From: Bacteroidota bacterium
GTDB lineage: Bacteria; Bacteroidota; Bacteroidia; Bacteroidales; JAAUTT01
NCBI GenBank assembly: GCA_021779665.1
Contig: JAJYAG010000011.1
Coordinates: 1-64,000, forward strand
Reading direction: 5' to 3'
DNA length: 64,000 nt
This document shows positions 18,670-25,293 of this stretch, piece after piece (positions within the stretch are counted from its first letter, which is position 1; each line of letters starts with the position of its first letter). The position numbers and the translations under genes are program-made. Under the pieces are notes generated by a model. That model saw nothing but the letters and a program-made list of their open reading frames with translations. It was not told where the DNA came from and did no database searches.

Positions 18670-19398
18670 TTATTTTGATTTCGACTTGCCTGATGTTTTT
18701 TCATAAGCATACTCTTCCGATTCCATCATGTGTTTGAACCGCTTGAGGTCATCCTTGACCATCTGAGTAAATACCGGATCGAGGAATCCAGCTACTACGC
18801 GACCCAGTTTCGACCGTGCGGGAGTATACTGCATGTAAACTGTTAATTCAGTTCCCTTATTTTTGGGAGCATCGTAAAACTCAACAGTTCCCGAACTGCG
18901 GACATCGGATGCATCCACTGTGGTCCAGCTTATTCTTTCATTTGGAATGTCCTCTATAATATCTGCATTCCAATTAAACGTCTGGTTGCCAAATTCAGCT
19001 TCCCACCTGTATTTTCCTTCAGCAGTTTTTTCTACGTTTTTAATATGCTTCATGATGAGCGGCAGGTTTTCCAGACGACGCCAGAAATTATATACTTCAA
19101 CCTTATTCCGGTGGATTGTTATCGTTTTTTCAAATTCAAAAGGTTTTGCTCCCTCTGCAGTACTGTACCCTGCAAGGTTATACATCGGACAGTAACCATT
19201 TGCGCCTCTTAGCAGCAGATATCCGGCCGGCAATAACAAACTGCTGTAACCCGACCTCTTAAAGTTTCTTATCCCATAATACCCTAATAAAAGACCGGCT
19301 GCTGCCGAAACAATTCTGTCAGTTGTTCCTACGTTTCTTTTCTCAGGGGCTACAATCAGTGCCCTTTGCAGCAAACTTAACATTCCTACAGCATTCAT
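18670..19398 (-). CDS. Membrane-anchored SRPBCC (polyketide cyclase-like) protein
   Basis: This 242-residue protein has an N-terminal portion resembling DUF2892/YgaP-type membrane segments (RIVSAAAGLLLGYYGIRNF about 28-46 and a second hydrophobic stretch near 50-63). An SRPBCC ligand-binding domain follows (about 88-225): TIHRNKVEVYNFWRRLENLP, NERISWTTVDAS and GTELTVYMQYTP. The family binds hydrophobic ligands in a helix-grip fold; the ligand here is unknown. It is the first gene of a leftward group with the FAD-Rieske and DUF4142 genes and is divergent from manganese catalase. That context suggests a shared stress response. Confidence 0.85.
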   Translation of the reverse strand: MNAVGMLSLLQRALIVAPEKRNVGTTDRIVSAAAGLLLGYYGIRNFKRSGYSSLLLPAGYLLLRGANGYCPMYNLAGYSTAEGAKPFEFEKTITIHRNKVEVYNFWRRLENLPLIMKHIKNVEKTAEGKYRWEAEFGNQTFNWNADIIEDIPNERISWTTVDASDVRSSGTVEFYDAPKNKGTELTVYMQYTPARSKLGRVVAGFLDPVFTQMVKDDLKRFKHMMESEEYAYEKTSGKSKSK

Positions 19399-19724
19399 AA
19401 TTATTTTATTTAAAAGGTTTTACTGGTCTTTGAAAATATTATGCCAAAACATACAGCTGTTCTAAATGGTAATTATGAGGCTTGTAAGGCGCGGATTTAT
19501 CAGCTTGCTGTGAAATTTTAACCCCATATTGGCAATTTGTATCCCCAAAAATTAATGGATTCGGACCAGCAGTCTTCCCCAAAGGCCGATTCTGCATAAT
19601 TACGGTTCTTCCATTTTTATGTAATCCTAGGGATATCAGGAGTTTCTCTTTTATTTGGTTTCAATTGTGTATTTGGCACAGTATTCCCCTTATCGTACCT
19701 CATGTACAACTAAAAATCACGTCT
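19399..19724. other. Divergent intergenic region, no gene seen
   Basis: These 326 bp separate the SRPBCC gene (-) from manganese catalase (+). I see no coding frame, hairpin or exact TAnnTTTG box. The best candidates upstream of the catalase are partial matches around TTTATTTG at 19652-19659. It must hold the promoters of both units. Confidence 0.4.
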
Positions 19725-20681
19725 ATGTTTCATCATGTAAAAGAACTACAGTTTAATGCCAGGGTTACACGACCCGACCCGCGGTTTGCAACATTGTTGC
19801 TTGACCAGTTCGGGGGACCAAACGGAGAACTTAAAGCGGCTATGCAGTATTTTGTGCAGGCCTTTAGCGCGCGTCAGCCGTATCCCGACAAGTACGATCT
19901 GCTGATGGATATTGCTACCGAAGAATTCAGTCATCTCGAGATTGTTGGTGCAACCATTCAAATGCTGCTATCGGGAATCAACGGGGAGCTGAAGAACGTT
20001 GCCGAAAATTCAGAAATCATGAAGTTGTTGTCGGGAAAAACCGCCAGGGAAGAAATGATTCATGCTGTTAAAATTAACCCGCAATTCTTAAATGAAAGTG
20101 GCGGAAGCCCAATGGTGACCGATGCTAACGGAAATCCGTGGAGTGGAACTTATGTGAATGCCAATGGCGATCTTACGGTCGATCTGCAGTCGAACATTGC
20201 TGCTGAATCCAGAGCTAAAATCGTTTACGAGTACCTGATGCAGTTTACCGATGATACTGCCGTAAAGGAAACGCTCCAATTCTTAATGACGCGTGAAATA
20301 GCACACTTCCAGATGTTCCAGGCAGCGCTCGAGTCCATAACTCCTCACTTCCCCCCGGGAGTATTACAGGGCGATCCAAGATACAGCAACAAATACTTCA
20401 ATATGTCAAACGGCACCAGCTTCAAAGGTCCGTGGAACGAAGGAACATCTCCGGGTTTAGGCGAAAGTTGGGAATATATTGAAGATCCTATGGAACATGT
20501 GCTTAAAACTCATGGTCTTGTTGAAGAACCAACCATTGGTACAGAACGTTCCTTTGAAAGCGCTGAGTTGAAAACTATTCAGGTAAGTAAAATCCGTACT
20601 AAAGAAGTAAAAAGCAACACTCCCAAATCGGACTTATGCTGGACGGAGTATGAAGGCGATTCTAAAAGATCTACAATTTAG
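19725..20681 (+). CDS. Manganese (non-heme) catalase
   Basis: This 318-residue protein starts MFHHVKELQFNARV, the normal family N terminus. The frame extends 20 codons further upstream only from a TTG, so I use the ATG at 19725. By alignment in memory to the Lactobacillus enzyme, the dimanganese ligands are Glu35, Glu67, His70 (EFSH), Glu161 and His194 (REIAHFQM); all are present with correct spacing. The enzyme dismutates hydrogen peroxide in the cytoplasm without heme. The C-terminal 40 residues are polar and variable. A DsbA-family gene follows after 4 nt and is probably co-transcribed. Confidence 0.94.
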   Translation: MFHHVKELQFNARVTRPDPRFATLLLDQFGGPNGELKAAMQYFVQAFSARQPYPDKYDLLMDIATEEFSHLEIVGATIQMLLSGINGELKNVAENSEIMKLLSGKTAREEMIHAVKINPQFLNESGGSPMVTDANGNPWSGTYVNANGDLTVDLQSNIAAESRAKIVYEYLMQFTDDTAVKETLQFLMTREIAHFQMFQAALESITPHFPPGVLQGDPRYSNKYFNMSNGTSFKGPWNEGTSPGLGESWEYIEDPMEHVLKTHGLVEEPTIGTERSFESAELKTIQVSKIRTKEVKSNTPKSDLCWTEYEGDSKRSTI

Positions 20682-20685
20682 TTTT

Positions 20686-21390
20686 ATGGAAGGCAATACA
20701 GAAAATTCTGATTATTTGAAAGTAGCGGATCGGGTTGAGATAGAATATTTCACCGATCCGCTTTGCTGCTGGAGCTGGGCATTCGAACCTCATTGGCGTA
20801 AGTTTTTAAACGAAAATTCACACCAGGTTGAATGGCGATATAGAATGGGTGGTATGTTAACTGACTGGAAAAGCTACAGCGATCCGTTAAATGATATATC
20901 AAGACCCGCCCAAATGGCTCCTCTCTGGTTACAGGTCAAATACACAACCAATTCGAAAATAGACCCGGATATTTGGATTGAAGATCCTCCCCATTCCTCA
21001 ATTCCTGCCTGTCTGGCTGTAAAATGCGCCGAAATGCAGTCGCAGGCTGCTGCCGATTTGTTACTACTGGTTTTAAGACGAGCCGTAATGTTTAAAAAGA
21101 AGAATATTGCCCGCAAAGAGGTGGTGTTTGAGCTGGCAGCAGAATTGGAGAAAAAATACGGGATCCTCAATTTTGATAAATTTGAAAACGATTATGGTAA
21201 CAACAACGCTATACAACATTTAAAGTACGATATGCAAAGGGCCAAACTGGCCGATATTGGCCGTTTTCCTACAATAACAATGAGGTTACCCAACCAGAAT
21301 AAAGGGTTAATGATTGTAGGCTATCGCCCGTATTCAGTTTTAACAGAATCTTTTCAACAACTGACAAATGCATTGGAGTTTCAAGCTTAA
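20686..21390 (+). CDS. DsbA-family thioredoxin-fold protein with CCWS active site
   Basis: This 234-residue protein is of the DsbA/FrnE/YjbH type, with EYFTDPLCCWSWAFEP at about 20-35. Cys27 occupies the nucleophilic position, but the usual second cysteine of CxxC is Ser30 and an extra Cys28 is adjacent. It therefore may not be a classical oxidase. There is no signal peptide, so a cytoplasmic role such as adaptor or redox chaperone fits better. The frame could start at an ATG at 20650, overlapping the catalase by 32 nt; I prefer 20686, just past the catalase stop. The pairing with catalase suggests oxidative-stress work. Downstream, the isoaspartyl peptidase follows after 11 nt. Confidence 0.8.
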   Translation: MEGNTENSDYLKVADRVEIEYFTDPLCCWSWAFEPHWRKFLNENSHQVEWRYRMGGMLTDWKSYSDPLNDISRPAQMAPLWLQVKYTTNSKIDPDIWIEDPPHSSIPACLAVKCAEMQSQAAADLLLLVLRRAVMFKKKNIARKEVVFELAAELEKKYGILNFDKFENDYGNNNAIQHLKYDMQRAKLADIGRFPTITMRLPNQNKGLMIVGYRPYSVLTESFQQLTNALEFQA

Positions 21391-21401
21391 AAACAAAGAT
21401 T

Positions 21402-22319
21402 ATGTATTCAATTGCAATTCATGGAGGAGCCGGTACTATACGGAAAAATAATATCAACCCTGAAGAAGAAGGACTATATTACGAAGGTCTCAGGATCGCT
21501 ATTGAGGCCGGAGTTCAGGTTCTCAGAAGTGGTAAGAACGCTCTAGATGCTGTAGAAGCCGCAGTAATGGCGCTTGAAGATAATCCGTTATTTAACGCCG
21601 GATGTGGCTCTGTGTTTAACTCAGATGGCATTCATGAGATGGAGGCCTCGTTGATGTGGGGAAAAAATCTGAACGCCGGAGCTGTGTGTGCGCTCCGCAA
21701 CGTTAAAAATCCGGTACAGCTTGCCCGATTGGTAATGGAAAAGTCGAATCATCTGTTTTTAAACGGAAAGGGCGCCGAGGATTTTGCCCGCGAAAATGAC
21801 CTGGTTTTTGAAGAAGACAGCTATTTTTTTACAACAAAGCGTTACGATCAGCTACTAGAGACGAAAAAAACGGGGCATATTCAGCTCGACCATGCTGCAG
21901 GAAAATATTTCGGAACTGTAGGAGCAGTAGCTCTCGATAGTGCGGGTAATCTTGCTGCAGCTACCTCAACCGGCGGACTTACCAATAAAAGTTACGGGCG
22001 CATTGGCGACACTCCCTTAATTGGGGCAGGCACCTATGCCAATAATAATACCTGTGCCGTTTCCTGTACCGGCGATGGCGAATTCTTTATCAGAGGAGTG
22101 GCGGCATACGACATTTCATGTTTGCTGGAATACAGGAATATGAGCCTCCAGGATGCCTGCAATCTTGTTCTGCTTGATAAAATGAAGAAACTGGGAGGAG
22201 AAGGAGGAGCTATTGCTGTTGATAAGACCGGAAATGTGGCCATGGTGTTCAATTCCGAAGGAATGTACAGAGGATTTTGCCGTGAAGGAGCTGAGCCAGT
22301 TCTGGCAATATTCAAGTAA
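21402..22319 (+). CDS. Isoaspartyl peptidase / type III L-asparaginase (Ntn hydrolase)
   Basis: This 305-residue precursor starts with YSIAIHGGAGTI, typical of plant-type asparaginases. It contains the autocleavage site FGTVGAVALD with Thr172 as the nucleophile freed by cleavage after Gly171, then TSTGGLTNK (188-196) and IGAGTYAN. It hydrolyses beta-aspartyl peptides and asparagine. No secretion signal is seen. It lies in line after catalase and the DsbA-like gene. The same window encodes cyanophycin synthetase and two cyanophycinases, so breaking the beta-Asp-Arg dipeptide released from cyanophycin is a reasonable role here (inference). Confidence 0.93.
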   Translation: MYSIAIHGGAGTIRKNNINPEEEGLYYEGLRIAIEAGVQVLRSGKNALDAVEAAVMALEDNPLFNAGCGSVFNSDGIHEMEASLMWGKNLNAGAVCALRNVKNPVQLARLVMEKSNHLFLNGKGAEDFARENDLVFEEDSYFFTTKRYDQLLETKKTGHIQLDHAAGKYFGTVGAVALDSAGNLAAATSTGGLTNKSYGRIGDTPLIGAGTYANNNTCAVSCTGDGEFFIRGVAAYDISCLLEYRNMSLQDACNLVLLDKMKKLGGEGGAIAVDKTGNVAMVFNSEGMYRGFCREGAEPVLAIFK

Positions 22320-22340
22320 TTACCATCCAAAAAGAAGTAT

Positions 22341-22973
22341 TCAGATTCTAAGGCTTTTGTAATCGGCCGGGATTTCAAAAAGCCTGGAAGGAACTTTTCT
22401 TTGGTTTATGGAAGTTATTTGCATGGATTGTCTCTGCTCGCGGACCAGATTCCGTTCAACGGCAACCATAGGAATAAATCCGGCGCTTTGAGGTATTTGC
22501 TTAAAAAATGAAGGTATGCTCGAATAATTTTCAGTGGCATCCAGAATGCGGTAAAGCTTCTGAATTATTAAATCTTCACTTTCCATAACCCAATAAGTTA
22601 TTTCGCAATCTAAATCCCGGTTGCGCACCCTCCATTGGTAACATTTCTTCCCTTCTATAACTTTAAAATTTTCAGTTTTAATAATATCGTAACGGGAATT
22701 ATTCTGAACTTCATTTTTCGGTCCCAGGTTAGCATATACCTTCAACGCGGGACTTAATGCCACAATTTTTTCAGTATTCAGATTAACCAGCAAAACTTTG
22801 TTCAGCTGTCCGGTGGCATTAAACTCGTCAACACGAATGTTCGCATCCTTAACGTAAAAAATAAAATAAGTGGTGTCGTACTGCGATTGACGTGTAAGCT
22901 GAACATTTCCTTCGAAAGCATAAAGAAGGCAGGAATTGATAACAAATACGATTACTACCAATAACTTCAGCAT
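22341..22973 (-). CDS. Exported protein resembling DUF4412
   Basis: This 210-residue protein has a Sec signal peptide (hydrophobic 2-19, cleavage near YAFEG). The mature part is a beta-rich domain: EGNVQLTRQSQYDT near 21-34, then VYANLG, KCYQWRVRNRDLDCEITYW and a C-terminal VPSRLFEIPADYK. The pattern resembles the DUF4412 family of periplasmic proteins, but the match is from memory and not strong. The function is unknown. It converges with the isoaspartyl peptidase gene and ends 21 nt from it. Confidence 0.75.
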   Translation of the reverse strand: MLKLLVVIVFVINSCLLYAFEGNVQLTRQSQYDTTYFIFYVKDANIRVDEFNATGQLNKVLLVNLNTEKIVALSPALKVYANLGPKNEVQNNSRYDIIKTENFKVIEGKKCYQWRVRNRDLDCEITYWVMESEDLIIQKLYRILDATENYSSIPSFFKQIPQSAGFIPMVAVERNLVREQRQSMQITSINQRKVPSRLFEIPADYKSLRI

Positions 22974-23065
22974 AGTTCGTTTTGAGTAAAGCGGTTTAAG
23001 TTTTTGTGTTCAGGTTCATTAATCGTATTTTTGAAAGAAAAGTTTCAAATCTTAGCAACTATTTT

Positions 23066-23431
23066 ATGCTCAGCACTAAGGAATCGGGCGATGAAGCCGA
23101 AAACATCGCTGTTCAACACCTTGTCAGTCAGGGTTATGAAATTCTGGAACGCAACTGGCGACATCATCATCTCGAATTGGATATAATTGCGCGCAGTGGT
23201 CCATTTCTGGTGATAGCAGAGGTAAAGAGCCGTGCGGGTAATTATGTTGTCGAGCCCCAGCTGGCTGTAAACCGTAGTAAGCAAAACCTTATTATTGCTG
23301 CAACTAATGCGTATTTAACAAAGAAGAATCTGGACCTCGAAGTGCGTTTCGACATCATTTCGATTGTGTTTTTCCGCTCCGGCCATAAACTGGAGCATAT
23401 CGAAAATGCATTTTACCCCAGGATAAGGTAG
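23066..23431 (+). CDS. YraN/UPF0102 family nuclease-like protein
   Basis: This 121-residue protein starts MLSTKESGDEAENIAVQHL. It carries the UPF0102 core: a conserved Glu10 in GDEAE, NW (30-31), ELDIIA (37-42; Glu37, Asp39) and EVKSR (52-56), a PD-(D/E)xK-like endonuclease arrangement. The frame continues 20 codons upstream from a GTG at 23006, but the family normally begins near GxxAE, so the ATG at 23066 is preferred. The cellular role of YraN proteins is not established. It is divergent from the DUF4412-like gene. Confidence 0.88.
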   Translation: MLSTKESGDEAENIAVQHLVSQGYEILERNWRHHHLELDIIARSGPFLVIAEVKSRAGNYVVEPQLAVNRSKQNLIIAATNAYLTKKNLDLEVRFDIISIVFFRSGHKLEHIENAFYPRIR

Positions 23432-23458
23432 AAAATTTGCAGATTATAGCTGCCCACT

Positions 23459-23524
23459 GTGGTCCGTCGTCTGTCGACTCGCATTTCCTGCATTTGCCAT
23501 CGACTATGGACTATCGACTAAAAG
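23459..23524. repeat. GACTAT-type intergenic repeat, copy 1
   Basis: The words GTCCGTCGTCTGTCGACTC and CGACTATGGACTATCGACTA lie between yraN and the MmcQ/YjbR gene, ending just before its promoter. The same word family recurs near 36438, 57137 and 57393. Confidence 0.6.
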
Positions 23525-23536
23525 GCTCCAATTTAT

Positions 23537-23544
23537 TATATTTG
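23537..23544 (+). promoter_or_regulatory. -7 box of the MmcQ/YjbR gene
   Basis: TATATTTG is an exact TAnnTTTG match, 39 nt before the ATG at 23584 and immediately after a GACTAT repeat. The metG promoter has the same arrangement. Confidence 0.55.
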
Positions 23545-23583
23545 CATTTACTTCTTATATCATACTTTTACTTTGTACTTCCC

Positions 23584-23937
23584 ATGAATATCGAAACTAT
23601 CCGAAATTACTGTTTATCAAAGAAAGGTGCTACAGAGGAGTTTCCTTTTGATGAATTTACAATGGTGTATAAAGTTGGAAACAAAATGTTTGCTCTTTCG
23701 AGTTTAACAGGCGAGCTGAGTGTTAATCTCAAATGTGATCCGGAAAAAGCCGTAGAACTGAGAGAACAATATCCGGCAGTTCAGCCCGGATACCATATGA
23801 GCAAGCAGCACTGGAACACGGTTTATATCGATGGCTCTGTTCCTGCGTCGCTTATATACGAATGGATTGACCATTCTTACGACCTTGTATTTAAAAAACT
23901 CCCAAAAACTGAGCAAACCCGCATTTTAAAACTTTGA
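23584..23937 (+). CDS. MmcQ/YjbR family protein
   Basis: This 117-residue protein starts MNIETIRNYCLSKKGATEEFPF and contains the family features KVGNKMFALSSL (about 32-43), VNLKCDPEKAVELREQYPAVQPGYHMSKQHWNTVYID and a final amphipathic helix YEWIDHSYDLVFKKLP. The YjbR fold (CyaY-like) is implicated in DNA binding; the role is unproven. The ATG at 23584 follows a good -7 box, and an upstream extension to 23437 would run through repeat DNA, so it is rejected. The next gene (DUF502) has its own promoter. Confidence 0.9.
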   Translation: MNIETIRNYCLSKKGATEEFPFDEFTMVYKVGNKMFALSSLTGELSVNLKCDPEKAVELREQYPAVQPGYHMSKQHWNTVYIDGSVPASLIYEWIDHSYDLVFKKLPKTEQTRILKL

Positions 23938-23974
23938 TGTTTCGTCTCCTGTTTTCGAGAGTTGAAATAAATAA

Positions 23975-23982
23975 TATTTTTG
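23975..23982 (+). promoter_or_regulatory. -7 box of the DUF502 gene
   Basis: TATTTTTG matches TAnnTTTG and ends 16 nt before the ATG at 23999. Confidence 0.5.
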
Positions 23983-23998
23983 CAAAAAAATTTACACC

Positions 23999-24613
23999 AT
24001 GACTATGCGCAGTGCATTCCGTATTCGTTTTGACGCCTTCTCCCGTAAAATGTTTCATTACTTTTTACAGGGATTGTTGTTTGCTGCTCCTATTGGTTTA
24101 ACAGGATACATCATCTATTTGGTCTTTAAATTCAGCGACGGTATCCTGAAGCCCCTGATCGAGAGTTTTCTGCATTTTAGCATTCCCGGCCTGGGATTAC
24201 TCATCATGGTTATCCTTGTTACTGCTCTCGGGTATGCAGGACAGTCGGTAATCGCCAAACCTTTTAAGGTTTTGCTGGAGCGGTTTCTCAAGAAAGTGCC
24301 GATGCTGCAGATGGTATATAGCTCCATCCGCGATTTTATGGAAGCTTTTGTTGGAAAAGAGAAGAAGTTTAACCAACCGGTAAGGGTAAAGGTGAACATG
24401 GTCTCGAACCTGGAAAAGCTTGGATTTATAACGGAAACAGATCTTTCCGATCTGGGTATTAAAGACATGGTTGCCGTTTACTTCCCCCACTCTTATAATT
24501 TCTCAGGAGAACTGTTTATAGTACCTACCTCACAAGTAACACCACTGGATATCAACGCAGGGGTTTTAATGAAATTTATTGTTTCAGGCGGCGTAACAAG
24601 GATGGAAGGATAG
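23999..24613 (+). CDS. DUF502 membrane protein
   Basis: This 204-residue protein has two transmembrane segments (about 24-46, LLFAAPIGLTGYIIYLVF, and about 61-80, IPGLGLLIMVILVTALG). Both lie in the N-terminal half. A soluble domain follows with the DUF502 blocks KVPMLQMVYSSIRDFMEAF (about 98-116), GFITETDL and VAVYFPHSYNFSGELFIVP (about 158-176). DUF502 proteins are membrane proteins of unknown function in many bacteria and plants. The first Met-Thr-Met leaves two possible starts two codons apart. It is monocistronic by appearance and converges with the DUF433/DUF5615 pair. Confidence 0.88.
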   Translation: MTMRSAFRIRFDAFSRKMFHYFLQGLLFAAPIGLTGYIIYLVFKFSDGILKPLIESFLHFSIPGLGLLIMVILVTALGYAGQSVIAKPFKVLLERFLKKVPMLQMVYSSIRDFMEAFVGKEKKFNQPVRVKVNMVSNLEKLGFITETDLSDLGIKDMVAVYFPHSYNFSGELFIVPTSQVTPLDINAGVLMKFIVSGGVTRMEG

Positions 24614-24675
24614 AAAGAAAAGTCCTCAGACGTCGGACCCGGACCATAGCAAATACCAGGTTTAACGGTAGATTT

Positions 24676-25020
24676 CTATTGAATTACTGTTATTTCCTCT
24701 TTTTTTGCAATTACCATGGATGCATTCAATAATGCATTCTGGATTATATCCCAGTTCTCCTGGAAATACAAGTGTAATTGAGAAAGTGTTTGATTACCCA
24801 GCTGAAAGAAAACAATTTTAGGAGAAACTTCGCTGGAAATAAATCTATTATAGAAATCAGTGTCTTTTGTTAAAATTATTTTATTGTTTTCAAGGGCAAA
24901 ATTCCAAATTTCCTGATCTGTCCATGAAGGGTTAATATCAACAACATGTACAAAGTTTACATGGTTAAAAAAATGAAAATACTTGGGCAAATTAACGTCA
25001 ACTAAAAACTGAAGAGACAT
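24676..25020 (-). CDS. DUF5615 PIN-like protein, putative toxin
   Basis: This 114-residue protein begins with FLVDVNLPKYF (about 5-15) and contains HVVDINPSWTDQEIWNFAL and IILTKDTDFYNRF (about 48-60). The conserved Asp residues (Asp8, and the KDTDF pair) are the acidic positions of PIN-like DUF5615 proteins, which are predicted RNases. Its ATG shares one base with the stop of the upstream DUF433 gene, so the pair is translationally coupled. It is likely the toxin-like partner of a DUF433/DUF5615 module. Activity is not demonstrated for this family as far as I know. Confidence 0.85.
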   Translation of the reverse strand: MSLQFLVDVNLPKYFHFFNHVNFVHVVDINPSWTDQEIWNFALENNKIILTKDTDFYNRFISSEVSPKIVFFQLGNQTLSQLHLYFQENWDIIQNALLNASMVIAKKEEITVIQ

Positions 25021-25250
25021 TATGAGGCTTGTTTAACAGAAATAGTGAGAAAGCTGTGATCTGCCACTTTTGATGCAAACTCCAGGCAGCTTTTAATATC
25101 TTCTTCGTCAAGAAAAGGATATGCCTTAAGAATGTTTTCATTCGATTCTCCTGCCGCAATATACTCCAGAATTGTCTTAACTGTAATGCGCATGCCTCTT
25201 ATTGTAGGTCTGCCATTACATATATCCGGATTTATAGTTATCCTGTTCAT
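25020..25250 (-). CDS. DUF433 protein, putative antitoxin
   Basis: This 76-residue protein reads MNRITINPDICNGRPTIRGMRI near the start, followed by TVKTILEYIAAGESNENIL and AYPFLDEEDIKSCLEFA. This is the standard DUF433 (VapB-like) helix-turn-helix pattern. The frame extends six codons further from a GTG at 25268, but the ATG at 25250 matches the family start. It overlaps the DUF5615 gene by one nucleotide (TAATG-type junction). It would bind the partner and its own promoter. Confidence 0.88.
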   Translation of the reverse strand: MNRITINPDICNGRPTIRGMRITVKTILEYIAAGESNENILKAYPFLDEEDIKSCLEFASKVADHSFLTISVKQAS

Positions 25251-25293
25251 TTTTGCTGTTTTAAACACAAATTTACAATTACTTACTTAATAA

